Source: Centipeda felix (lineage in GTDB: Bacteria; Bacillota; Negativicutes; Selenomonadales; Selenomonadaceae). From it: a stretch of 60,326 nt of DNA. The DNA lies in NCBI RefSeq assembly GCF_900186465.1, contig NZ_LT891957.1:1-60326 (forward strand), written 5' to 3'. Made by a program: the position numbers and the translations under genes. Below the pieces are notes generated by a model. It was given only the letters and a program-made list of their open reading frames with translations, was not told the DNA's origin and did no database searches. This document shows, piece by piece, positions 17,528 to 25,652 of the stretch (its first letter is position 1; the number at the start of each line of letters is the position of its first letter).

Positions 17528-18368
17528 CTTCGAGTATCTCCTCCACATAGTTCGGCAGAGCAAATGCTGCTGCATGAAGCTGCGTATTGTAGTAGCGCGT
17601 CCGAATGCCGAGTGCCTTCCATCGTGCAAAATCGACGCCCTCCACGGGGCGGCGGTTCTTGGATGAGAAGCCAAACAGCCAATGCCCCGACGGATACGTC
17701 GGAATATGCACCTGATAGACGCGGCTGTATGGGAACGAATGAACAATGCGCTTGTGCATCCGCTGCATGGCATAGGCGTCCTGCTCATAAAAGGGGCTTT
17801 CATGCTGGTTGATCATGATGCCGTCAGCTTTGAGCGCCTTGAAGCAGTTGCCATAAAACTCTTTGGTGAACAGTCCCTCTCCTGGTCCGAACGGATCCGT
17901 CGAGTCCACGATAATGAGATCGTAGACATCGACCGGTCGGCGCACAAAGCGCAGCCCGTCTTCACAGTGGATGCTCACCCGCGGATCATCCAGTCCTGCC
18001 GCCGTCGACGGCAGATATTCACGGCAGACATCGATCACCATCGCATCGATCTCCACGAGATCGATATGCCGCACCGACGGGTAGCGCAGCAGCTCCCGTA
18101 CCGTCCCTCCGTCCCCGCCGCCGATCACGAGGATGTTCTCTGCCTCCGGATGCACACACATCGGTACATGGGTGATCATCTCATGATAGATGAACTCATC
18201 CTTCTCTGTGAGCATCATATAGCCGTCAAGCGTCAAAAATCGCCCGAACTCGGGCGACTCGAATACGTCAATGCGCTGGAACTCGCTCTGCCCGCTGTAG
18301 AGCTGACGATCTACACGGATGGAGAACCGCACGTTCGGTGTATGTTCTTCCGTATACCAAAATTCCAT
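17508..18368 (-). CDS. speE: Spermidine synthase (polyamine aminopropyltransferase)
   Basis: This 286-residue enzyme transfers an aminopropyl group from decarboxylated SAM to putrescine. It has DGYMMLTEKDEFIYHEMITH, the nucleotide motif ILVIGGGDGGTVREL and the catalytic Asp region IIVDSTDPFGPGEGLF. The start ATG 18368 is 3 bases after the speA stop, and its end overlaps speB. No speD (SAM decarboxylase) is in the window, so that activity must be encoded elsewhere. Confidence 0.95.
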   Translation of the reverse strand: MEFWYTEEHTPNVRFSIRVDRQLYSGQSEFQRIDVFESPEFGRFLTLDGYMMLTEKDEFIYHEMITHVPMCVHPEAENILVIGGGDGGTVRELLRYPSVRHIDLVEIDAMVIDVCREYLPSTAAGLDDPRVSIHCEDGLRFVRRPVDVYDLIIVDSTDPFGPGEGLFTKEFYGNCFKALKADGIMINQHESPFYEQDAYAMQRMHKRIVHSFPYSRVYQVHIPTYPSGHWLFGFSSKNRRPVEGVDFARWKALGIRTRYYNTQLHAAAFALPNYVEEILEDVEPQR

Positions 18369-18371
18369 GGT

Positions 18372-19826
18372 CTATCTCTCCGTCATTACATTGAGACGTT
18401 GTATACTCATATCCTCCGGCCCTGTGATCTGACAGCCCTTTTTCTTCGCATAGCGGATGTAGGTCAGAATCTCGTCCGTGATCTCCTCCCCCGGTGCAAG
18501 GATCGGGATACCGGGAGGATAGCACATGACAAACTCGGCACAGATACGTCCCTTGGTCTCTTGGATGGGCAGGGACTCCTTCTCCGCGTAGAACGCATCC
18601 TGCGGACCGCAGACGACCACGGGGTCGATATACTCCATCTTGAGCGTCTTGGAGGGATCCTTGCGATAGTTCCGACGGATCTCCGCCAGTGCCGCGACAA
18701 GCCGCTCAATATCCTTCGGACGGTCGCCAACGGAAACATAGGCAAGCAAGTTTGCGATATCCCCGAACTCGGTCTGGATGTCATAATCATCGCGCAGGAT
18801 GTCATAGACCTCAATGCCGGCGAGCCCTGTTGCACATGTAAAGATGGACAGCTTCGTCGTATCGAAGTCATACACGGCATCACCGTCGATCAGCTCACGC
18901 CCATAGGCATAGTAGTCTCCGATGGCGTTGATCTCATCACGGGCATAGGCGACAAGTCCGATGATGCGGTCGATCACTTCACGGCCGCGCAGTGCCAAAT
19001 TGCGGCGGCTGATATCGAGACTTGCGAGGAGCAGATATGAGGCACTCGTCGTCTGTGTGATATTGATGATCTGATGGACATATCCGAGCGGCATCGTATC
19101 CGCACAGAGAAGAATGGAGCTCTGCGTCAGCGAGCCGCCGGACTTGTGCATGCTGATCGCGGCCATATCCGCGCCTGCATCCATCGCCGCCGTTGGAAGC
19201 CGATCACTGAAATAGAGGTGCGTACCGTGTGCCTCATCGACCAATACCTTCATCCCGCGGGCATGCGCTTTCTCCGTAATGGCACGCAGATCCGAGCATA
19301 TTCCGTAATAGGTCGGATTGTTGACAAATACCGCCTTGGCGTCCGGATGGCGCTCCATCGCGTCTGCGACATCGTCCGTGCGCATCCCGAGCGCAATCCC
19401 AAGCGTATCCTCGATGCCTGGATTGACATAGATCGGCACAGCGCCGCAGAGAATCAGTGCATTGATGGCACTGCGATGAACATTGCGCGGCATGATGATC
19501 TTGTCGCCGCGTCCTACCGTCGATAGGATCATTGCCTGCACCGAGCCCGTTGTCCCGCTGACCATGAAAAAAGCATGGGCGGCACGGAATGCTTCTGCTG
19601 CCAGACGCTCTGCATCACGGATCACGGAGACTGGATGGCAGAGATTGTCGAGCATCTTCATCGAGTTTACATCGACATCAAGACACGCAGTCCCGAGGAA
19701 CTCAGCCAGCTCCGGATTGCCGCGGCCACGTTTGTGCCCCGGCACATCGAACGGAACGAGGCGTGCCCGCTTCATCCGCACAAGCGCCTCCTCAATGGGC
19801 GCATTCGTCTGGGAGAGATAGGGCAT
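18372..19826 (-). CDS. speA: Arginine decarboxylase (Orn/Lys/Arg decarboxylase class I)
   Basis: This is a 484-residue fold-type I PLP decarboxylase of the shorter Bacillus SpeA type. It has FDVPGHKRGRGNPELAEFLG near the N-terminus, the PLP region VDEAHGTHLYF and the PLP lysine in SMHKSGGSLTQSS. The C-terminal third has YPPGIPILAPGEEI, a family signature. It probably forms agmatine from arginine, because agmatinase and spermidine synthase follow; lysine as substrate cannot be excluded from sequence alone. Its ATG overlaps the stop of the upstream lipoprotein gene as TAATG. Confidence 0.9.
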   Translation of the reverse strand: MPYLSQTNAPIEEALVRMKRARLVPFDVPGHKRGRGNPELAEFLGTACLDVDVNSMKMLDNLCHPVSVIRDAERLAAEAFRAAHAFFMVSGTTGSVQAMILSTVGRGDKIIMPRNVHRSAINALILCGAVPIYVNPGIEDTLGIALGMRTDDVADAMERHPDAKAVFVNNPTYYGICSDLRAITEKAHARGMKVLVDEAHGTHLYFSDRLPTAAMDAGADMAAISMHKSGGSLTQSSILLCADTMPLGYVHQIINITQTTSASYLLLASLDISRRNLALRGREVIDRIIGLVAYARDEINAIGDYYAYGRELIDGDAVYDFDTTKLSIFTCATGLAGIEVYDILRDDYDIQTEFGDIANLLAYVSVGDRPKDIERLVAALAEIRRNYRKDPSKTLKMEYIDPVVVCGPQDAFYAEKESLPIQETKGRICAEFVMCYPPGIPILAPGEEITDEILTYIRYAKKKGCQITGPEDMSIQRLNVMTER

Positions 19827-20767
19827 TACTTCTCCTCCGACAGGAGGCGGGAGACCAGATCATCATAGCCGTAGGCGGCCGCATTTCCCTTACTCGTCAC
19901 CCAGCGCACAGCCTCCGTCACATCCGACTCTGCCGGACTTCCTGCATAGCGATAGGACGGCAGTACGAGAACATCCCGCGCCGCAGGCGGGAATCCACTC
20001 CGCTCCACGACGAGATCCAGATACTCCGACTGCGGCGTATTGTTCAGATCGTCGACTGCTTTATTGTAGGCGCGGTACATCGCCCGAACGGATTTCTCCT
20101 TATCCTGAAGGGCGGATTTGGAAAAGACGATTACCCCCGGATTGATACCGAGATCACCCGAGCCGATCACATAGTGACTGCCCGATGCCGCCGCGACGCT
20201 CGCCATCGGCTCAGGCAGAACTGCCGCTCCGAGATTTCCGCTGCGGAGCATCTCAAGGCGTACCGGGATCTGCGGGATAACGACCTTTGCGACATCCTCT
20301 TCACGCATTCCGTTGGCAGCGAGAATCTCGTCCGTCACATACTCGATGATCGTGTTCTTGGAAACGGCGATCTCCTTGCCACGCAGATCAGCAGGGGAGG
20401 CAATCCCCGCACCATCGGATGCAACGAGATTGTAATTGCCGTCCGTATAGGAAACAGCACGGACATCAAATCCGCCGGAACGGGCGAAAATCACAGCCAG
20501 AAGGTCAGACACCGCTCCATCGAGATTTCCGCTTTGCAGTGCCGCATCACGATCCATTGCACTCTTGAACGGCTGCAACTCTACCTCAACGCCTTCCTCG
20601 GCAAAGTAGCCGCGTTCCGCTGCAATAATGAACGGAATAGAGTCCGTATCGGGCATCAGCCCGATGGTCAGCTTCGGGAGCGGCTCACTTTTCTCCTGCA
20701 CAGGAGCCCCACAGCCTCCCACAAGGAACAACGTCAGACAAAATAGGCAGGCAAGAATTTTCCTCAT
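19826..20767 (-). CDS. ABC-type substrate-binding lipoprotein (NMT1/SsuA-like)
   Basis: The 313-residue product has a lipoprotein signal peptide with lipobox LVGGC (Cys19). The mature part resembles NMT1/SsuA/ThiY binding proteins: LTIGLMPDTDSIPFIIAAER, GYFAEEGVEVELQPFKSAMD and DLRGKEIAVSKNTIIEYVTD. The ligand is unknown; this class binds sulfonates, pyrimidines or similar small molecules, not typically polyamines. No permease or ATPase lies nearby. It is translationally coupled on both sides (ATGA with the DUF3783 gene, TAATG with speA), so it is made with the polyamine enzymes. Confidence 0.82.
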   Translation of the reverse strand: MRKILACLFCLTLFLVGGCGAPVQEKSEPLPKLTIGLMPDTDSIPFIIAAERGYFAEEGVEVELQPFKSAMDRDAALQSGNLDGAVSDLLAVIFARSGGFDVRAVSYTDGNYNLVASDGAGIASPADLRGKEIAVSKNTIIEYVTDEILAANGMREEDVAKVVIPQIPVRLEMLRSGNLGAAVLPEPMASVAAASGSHYVIGSGDLGINPGVIVFSKSALQDKEKSVRAMYRAYNKAVDDLNNTPQSEYLDLVVERSGFPPAARDVLVLPSYRYAGSPAESDVTEAVRWVTSKGNAAAYGYDDLVSRLLSEEK

Positions 20768-21165
20768 TCTATATTCCCTTCTATAGGCACTCTGCCGCCG
20801 TGTTCCTTCGCCATGTGCTCACACAGATAGCGCAGTGTCCACAGCGTATTGTACGGCGTAATGGATGATTTGTAGGTGATATGTGGAACGCCCGCATCCT
20901 CCACGGCATGGAGAACCTGTGTCAGGCGCTTCCCCTTCACCCCATCCAGCAGCATCACACGATGCGGAAATGAGAACACATCCCCCTCCTGCGCCGTTTG
21001 CTTCAAAAAACCCTTGCGGCCAAGGAGATAGCCGACCTTCTCACGCCATGCATCCGGCGAAAGGATCTGAACGCCCACTCCCATCGGACGCAGTGCACCC
21101 GTAATCAACTCCGCCTGATCTGCGGGAAACTGATAGAGCAGAACACGCTCCTTGCTGTTCGCCAT
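20764..21165 (-). CDS. DUF3783-like protein
   Basis: This is a 133-residue soluble protein whose pattern resembles DUF3783 proteins: RVLLYQFPADQAELITGALR at the N-terminus, a central basic segment, and VMLLDGVKGKRLTQVLHAVE leading into VPHITYKSSITPYN near the C-terminus. Function is unknown. It lies 13 bases after the NYN gene and overlaps the lipoprotein gene by 4 bases. Assignment to DUF3783 is from memory of the pattern and needs a profile search to confirm. Confidence 0.6.
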   Translation of the reverse strand: MANSKERVLLYQFPADQAELITGALRPMGVGVQILSPDAWREKVGYLLGRKGFLKQTAQEGDVFSFPHRVMLLDGVKGKRLTQVLHAVEDAGVPHITYKSSITPYNTLWTLRYLCEHMAKEHGGRVPIEGNIE

Positions 21166-21178
21166 GGCAAGCCCTCCA

Positions 21179-22060
21179 TCATTTTGCTGAGAGACCGCGC
21201 ATGAGGAGATACGTCACAAGTTCGTCCAGAGAGACTTCCTCTTCAAGCACCTTGCGGTCGAGGGATGCACGCAGGCTCTTGGGCAGACGAACAGTGAGAA
21301 ATCCATTCATGACAGCGTTGCCCGCCTCATTCTTCGGCGTTGCTTCCTTTGCCGCAGGCGCCGCTTTTGCCTTGGATGTCGTCTTCTTTGTCTCCTTGGG
21401 GGCAGGTGCCTTTTGTGTTGGTGCCTCTGCCGTGTGTTCTGCCGCGTCTTTCTTCTTCGCCGCAGCTGTCGTGCGTTTTTTCTGCTCGCGTGCCTTCCCC
21501 GCTGTTTCTGCGTTTACTTTTGCATTATTCTTCGTCGTCTTTTCTTCTGCTGCTTTCTTCTTTGCCACGTTTTCCTCCGTTTTCTTCTCCTTCTTTTTCC
21601 GTGCTGCCTTCTTCTCTTTCTCCATCGGCGGCGGGTATACGAAGAACTCGTTGTATGCGTTGCGCAAGTCCTCACTTGCCTGCTTTGTTCCAATGCCGAT
21701 AATGTACGATGGATCCTCAGCGTTCAGCGACTCAGCAATACGTACGAAGTCAGAATCCGTTGTTATGATAAAGTACTTGCGCACCCCCTCTTGATAGAGG
21801 ATCTGCGCCGAGTCATAGAGGGCAGAATCCAGGGAATTTTTTCCCAGAAAGGTACGGCTGATCTGTCGAAAGGTAAAGTCCGGGGACTCCATGAGCCGAT
21901 CCCAACGCTTCTGATCGGGATGTGCCTCCCAATCCGAGACGACGATCATGCGGCATGGCTGGTAACGCTGTGCAATATCAATGGTATACTGAAGCATTTC
22001 AATCGGCGCATTCTCTATGTCGTAGAGGATCGCCACGGTATCATTGCTCGAATCGAGCAT
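21179..22060 (-). CDS. NYN (PIN-like) domain protein with Lys/Ala-rich linker and RHH-like tail
   Basis: This is a 293-residue three-part protein. Residues 1-140 form a NYN/PIN-like nuclease domain with acidic residues in ILYDIENAP (Asp14), SLDSAL (Asp78) and TTDSDF (Asp102/104), consistent with metal-dependent RNase activity. Residues about 147-247 are a low-complexity linker of Lys, Ala, Glu and Thr resembling histone H1-type tails. The last 46 residues (GFLTVRLPKSLRASLDRKVL then SLDELVTYLLMRG) have the strand-helix-helix pattern of ribbon-helix-helix or HicB-type domains. ATG 22060 has GAGGAGA upstream; GTG 22075 lies within that site. Function unknown. Confidence 0.75.
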   Translation of the reverse strand: MLDSSNDTVAILYDIENAPIEMLQYTIDIAQRYQPCRMIVVSDWEAHPDQKRWDRLMESPDFTFRQISRTFLGKNSLDSALYDSAQILYQEGVRKYFIITTDSDFVRIAESLNAEDPSYIIGIGTKQASEDLRNAYNEFFVYPPPMEKEKKAARKKKEKKTEENVAKKKAAEEKTTKNNAKVNAETAGKAREQKKRTTAAAKKKDAAEHTAEAPTQKAPAPKETKKTTSKAKAAPAAKEATPKNEAGNAVMNGFLTVRLPKSLRASLDRKVLEEEVSLDELVTYLLMRGLSAK

Positions 22061-22071
22061 CCTATCTCTCC

Positions 22072-23121
22072 TCACTCTTCCGCATCGAAAAACAGACGCC
22101 GTGCGCGTTGTGCCAGGAAGGTTGCCTCTCCCTCGAGCACATCTGCCTGCCGCAGATTCGTCTCGGCAGAGCGGATCGTCGCTGCGTTCTTATCCGTCAT
22201 CCACGCTGCATATCCCTCCGCGTAGGCGATATGGAGATCGCAGATCTTGATACGCAGCTGCTGGAGACTCTGCATCGTACGGGGAACGGAAACAGCACTC
22301 AGCTCTTCGCGCCGTTCCTGCCAGTCCGCGAGGACATCCTGCTCCATGATCTGGCGTGCCATGTCCCGTGTTGTCTGATTCCCCAGTGCGCCTGCGCCGA
22401 GCACACGATAGAGACGCATCTGTGCCGCACTGACGCTCTGATCATGCCGCCGAATAATGGCATCCGTCTCCTCAAGATACTGCTGAACCCGCAGGCGGCG
22501 CGCATTGCCCAAGAAGGCTGCATAATCATACAGATTCCGTATTGATACGACCTGCCAATCCCCATCATCCGAAGGAGCAAGGCAAACCTGAAACGTGAAA
22601 TCCGCATCTGCTTCGTCCTGATGCGCAACGACATCGACCACCGCCGTACGTGCTGCCTGATCCACCGTCAGATTTGTCGTCTCACGGAACGAGAGGTCAC
22701 GCAGGCCGATACGGGACAGGATATTCTCTGCGTCCGAACCGTCCTTTGCAGCATCCGCCGGCGGCCAATCGCCCTCCGTCAGATACGTATGAACCGCATC
22801 ATTCAGCATTTTGATAAACGCCGGCTTGAGCATCTTTGAAAAATCCGCCAGAGCCGCAGACGTATCATGCGCTCCACCGAACTCCGTATCCATCGTCCCG
22901 GCCATGAAGTCATCATAGCCCATGTCAAGGACATCATCCAGACGCACATAACGCAAAAAAAGCGTCTCATCCCGCGTCTCAAAGGCGCGCTCAATTGAGC
23001 GAAGCGCATACTCCGGCGTCTTCGTATAGACGCGAAAATACCAAAAGAGCCCTGCAAGCACCAGCAGCACACAGAGCAGTGCGGCACATGCGGCCTTTAT
23101 TTTCATGGCATGGCTCATCAT
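22072..23121 (-). CDS. Membrane-anchored protein of unknown function (DUF2939-like pattern)
   Basis: This is a 349-residue product with a single N-terminal membrane segment (AACAALLCVLLVLAGLFWYF) followed by YTKTPEYALRSIERAFETRD, a start typical of DUF2939-like proteins with a repeated helix-strand fold. The C-terminal half is helical and Gln/Arg-rich. It lacks a cleavage motif, so it is probably anchored with the bulk outside the cytoplasm. It lies between mnmA and the NYN gene with short gaps. I cannot assign a function. Confidence 0.65.
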   Translation of the reverse strand: MMSHAMKIKAACAALLCVLLVLAGLFWYFRVYTKTPEYALRSIERAFETRDETLFLRYVRLDDVLDMGYDDFMAGTMDTEFGGAHDTSAALADFSKMLKPAFIKMLNDAVHTYLTEGDWPPADAAKDGSDAENILSRIGLRDLSFRETTNLTVDQAARTAVVDVVAHQDEADADFTFQVCLAPSDDGDWQVVSIRNLYDYAAFLGNARRLRVQQYLEETDAIIRRHDQSVSAAQMRLYRVLGAGALGNQTTRDMARQIMEQDVLADWQERREELSAVSVPRTMQSLQQLRIKICDLHIAYAEGYAAWMTDKNAATIRSAETNLRQADVLEGEATFLAQRARRLFFDAEE

Positions 23122-23149
23122 CGTTGTTCCCTCTCTCCATCATAGCGGC

Positions 23150-24235
23150 TCATGGTATCACATGGTCGATGCTGCCGCCGCCCAGTACGGCATCGCCCTC
23201 ATAGAATACAATGGACTGCCCCGGTGTCACAGCACGCTGTGGCTCGGAAAAATGTACCGCCACAGTACCATCGCCCTGTGGCTCCATCCACGCATCTGCC
23301 TCGCGTTTTCCATAGCGTATTTTTGCCCGCACACGACGAGGTTTGTGTGGTGGCCGCGACAGTGTCCAACTCAGATCGGACGCCGTCAGTGCGTGTGCAA
23401 AGACCTCATCAGATGCACCGACAATCACACGGTTTTCAGACGCATCCAACGCCGTCACGTAGAGCGGATGCTCTGCCGCAATCCCGAGCCCCCTGCGCTG
23501 CCCAATGGTATAAAAGGCAATGCCTTCATGTGTGCCGAGGACATGTCCCGTACGATCCGTGATCGCCCCCGTCTGCATCGTCTGCGGTGCGTGCGTACGC
23601 AGGTAGGACTTATAGTCGTCACGGGGGACAAAGCAGATCTCTTGACTCTCCGCCTTGTGGGCAACGGGAAGCCCATAGTCCTCCGCCATACGCCGAATCT
23701 CGTCCTTGCGATAATCCCCGAGCGGAAAGAGAACATGATCCATCATCTCCTGTGTCAGATGATAGAGCACGTAGGACTGATCCTTCGCCGCATCAATGCC
23801 CTTTCGCAGATGGTAGGTTCCATCTTCCGTATGCGTGATCCGAGCATAATGCCCTGTGGCAATATACTGTGCACCAAGCGCCCGTGTTTTCTCCAGCAGC
23901 CCTTCAAACTTAATATAGCGGTTGCACGCAATACACGGATTCGGCGTGCGCCCACGCGCGTACTCCTGCGTAAAATAGTCAATCACCAGCCGCTGAAATG
24001 GATCGGTGAAGTCCATCACATAGTGTGGAATCCCCAAGATATCTGCGACACGGCGCGCATCGTCCACACTCGAGAGAGAGCAACAGCTGCGCCCATCGAG
24101 GTCGGCGTCGCGCGCCTCCTCCGAGAGACGCATCGTCACACCGACGACTTCATATCCCTGCTCCTGAAGAAGTGCCGCCGTGACCGAGCTGTCCACACCT
24201 CCACTCATCGCGACGACAACACGTTGTTTCTCCAT
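23150..24235 (-). CDS. mnmA: tRNA-specific 2-thiouridylase
   Basis: This 361-residue enzyme thiolates U34 of Lys, Glu and Gln tRNAs. It has the PP-loop VVVAMSGGVDSSVTAALLQE at the N-terminus, the catalytic cysteines in TPNPCIACNRYIKF and SQEICFVPRDDY, and the signature FYTIGQRRGLGI. The start is ATG 24235 (MEKQRVVVAMSGG) with GTGGAG upstream; the frame extends eight residues further. It is the first gene of a run that continues to speB, under the promoter 24274-24302. Confidence 0.95.
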   Translation of the reverse strand: MEKQRVVVAMSGGVDSSVTAALLQEQGYEVVGVTMRLSEEARDADLDGRSCCSLSSVDDARRVADILGIPHYVMDFTDPFQRLVIDYFTQEYARGRTPNPCIACNRYIKFEGLLEKTRALGAQYIATGHYARITHTEDGTYHLRKGIDAAKDQSYVLYHLTQEMMDHVLFPLGDYRKDEIRRMAEDYGLPVAHKAESQEICFVPRDDYKSYLRTHAPQTMQTGAITDRTGHVLGTHEGIAFYTIGQRRGLGIAAEHPLYVTALDASENRVIVGASDEVFAHALTASDLSWTLSRPPHKPRRVRAKIRYGKREADAWMEPQGDGTVAVHFSEPQRAVTPGQSIVFYEGDAVLGGGSIDHVIP

Positions 24236-24273
24236 CCTTTGCTCCACTATGAAATTCAATCAAATGTGAATTT

Positions 24274-24302
24274 AGTATAGCATTCGCATTCCGAAAATAC
24301 AA
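24274..24302 (-). promoter_or_regulatory. Promoter for mnmA and downstream genes
   Basis: On the minus strand TTGTAT (24297-24302) and TATACT (24274-24279) are separated by exactly 17 bases. It is divergent to tmcAL. Confidence 0.65.
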
Positions 24303-24327
24303 GATATTGTATTTGTGAACGAAGGAC

Positions 24328-24356
24328 TACACAAACGTATTCTTTTTTGATAAAAT
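24328..24356 (+). promoter_or_regulatory. Possible promoter for tmcAL
   Basis: TACACA (24328-24333) and TAAAAT (24351-24356) are 17 bases apart in an AT-rich intergenic space between divergent genes. The -35 is weak. A strong GGGGAGGTG ribosome binding site follows at 24371-24379. Confidence 0.35.
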
Positions 24357-24382
24357 TAAAAAGAAAAAAGGGGAGGTGAACT

Positions 24383-25630
24383 ATGGACGTCATCGGGGTA
24401 ATCGCCGAATACAATCCATTCCATTACGGTCATGCCTGGCAGCTTCGTGAACTGCGCCGAAGATTCCCCTCTACGGACGGCGTCATCGTCGTCATGAGCG
24501 GCAGCATAACGCAGCGCGGAACGCCCGCCGTTCTTGACAAGTGGACACGGGCAGGTCACGCTGTCGACGGTGGTGCTGACCTCGTACTTGAGCTCCCTTT
24601 TGTCTTTGCCTGCCGTAGTGCACAGGACTTTGCACGCGGCGGCGTCTCCCTCCTCATGCAGCTCGGCGTCGTCAGTCACCTTGCCTTCGGCACAGAGGCT
24701 GCGGACATTGCCCCGCTCGAAAGAGCTGCACGGGAGATCGACACAGAAAAAATCCAGCACAGGATTGCGCATGGACTCTCCATGGGACTGTCCTACGCAG
24801 CGGCACTCTCCTCTGCCCTAGCGGAGCAGCTTGGCATCGAAGCACGCATCCTGCGTACGCCGAACAATATCCTCGGCATGGAGTACCTGCGCGCACTCCA
24901 CGCCAAGGATGCAGACATCACTCCGCTTGCCCTGCCGCGCAAAACAGCGGCGCACGGAGAGGCACGACTGCGCAGCGGCATCACCAGTGCATCCTCCATC
25001 CGCACAGTACTGGAACGGGACGTCCCCTCATGGGAGCACATCGCAGCGTGTGTCCTGCCAAACGTGCTTGGTGATCTGCGCCGTACCCATCCGCACGCAC
25101 TCCCCTCTCACGGAGAACTCCTGCGTCTCCTGCGCTATGAGATCCTCACCATGACGGACACAGAGCTCCACAGCATCTACGGTATATCCGAGGGGATCGA
25201 AAACCGTCTGGTGCGTGCACTGCGTATGGCAGAGACCTACGAAGAGCTGCTGACACATGCATCATCCAAGCGCTATCCAAAGAGCCGCATCGGACGTCTC
25301 GCCATCCACCTCCTGCTGCGGCTGCAAAAAATACAGGCAGAGGACTTTGACCGCGCCGGCTGTCTCTACATCCGCCCCTTGGCATTTAATGGAAGAGGCA
25401 GAACGCTGCTGCGGCACATTAAAAAAAATTGTCCTCTCCCAATTATTGTACGTACCGCAGAAACGTTGACGAGTGATGCGCGTGCGCGCTCCCCAGCGAA
25501 GCTGTCTCTGCTGCAGCAAATGCTCGCCTTCGATACACGTGCCACAGAGCTGCGTACGTTGACACTGCCACAGCCACATGACGGCACATGCGGCACAGAT
25601 TTTCTCTCCTCGCCGATCTATCATGAATGA
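24383..25630 (+). CDS. tmcAL: tRNA(Met) cytidine acetate ligase
   Basis: This is a 415-residue YlbM/TmcAL-family nucleotidyltransferase that uses acetate and ATP to make N4-acetylcytidine at the wobble position of elongator tRNA-Met. It opens with GVIAEYNPFHYGHAWQL, containing the HxGH-type motif, followed by VVMSGSITQRGTPAVLDKWT and LRTPNNILGMEYLRAL. Length fits the family. It overlaps or abuts the DUF815 gene and runs opposite to mnmA. A target tRNA-Met gene is present at 50634. Confidence 0.92.
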   Translation: MDVIGVIAEYNPFHYGHAWQLRELRRRFPSTDGVIVVMSGSITQRGTPAVLDKWTRAGHAVDGGADLVLELPFVFACRSAQDFARGGVSLLMQLGVVSHLAFGTEAADIAPLERAAREIDTEKIQHRIAHGLSMGLSYAAALSSALAEQLGIEARILRTPNNILGMEYLRALHAKDADITPLALPRKTAAHGEARLRSGITSASSIRTVLERDVPSWEHIAACVLPNVLGDLRRTHPHALPSHGELLRLLRYEILTMTDTELHSIYGISEGIENRLVRALRMAETYEELLTHASSKRYPKSRIGRLAIHLLLRLQKIQAEDFDRAGCLYIRPLAFNGRGRTLLRHIKKNCPLPIIVRTAETLTSDARARSPAKLSLLQQMLAFDTRATELRTLTLPQPHDGTCGTDFLSSPIYHE

Positions 25631-25652
25631 GTTACAGAAAGGACTATGTTCT

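Noticed and set aside
17682-19040. Long plus-strand frame (452 codons) opposite speE and speA, and similar long antisense frames elsewhere
   Set aside because: They lie opposite genes with clear family motifs, lack ribosome binding sites, and have Arg/His/Cys-rich compositions typical of antisense shadows in GC-rich coding DNA.
18372-19826. Lysine decarboxylase instead of arginine decarboxylase
   Set aside because: The fold-type I family includes both, but the adjacent agmatinase and spermidine synthase make the arginine-agmatine route more likely.
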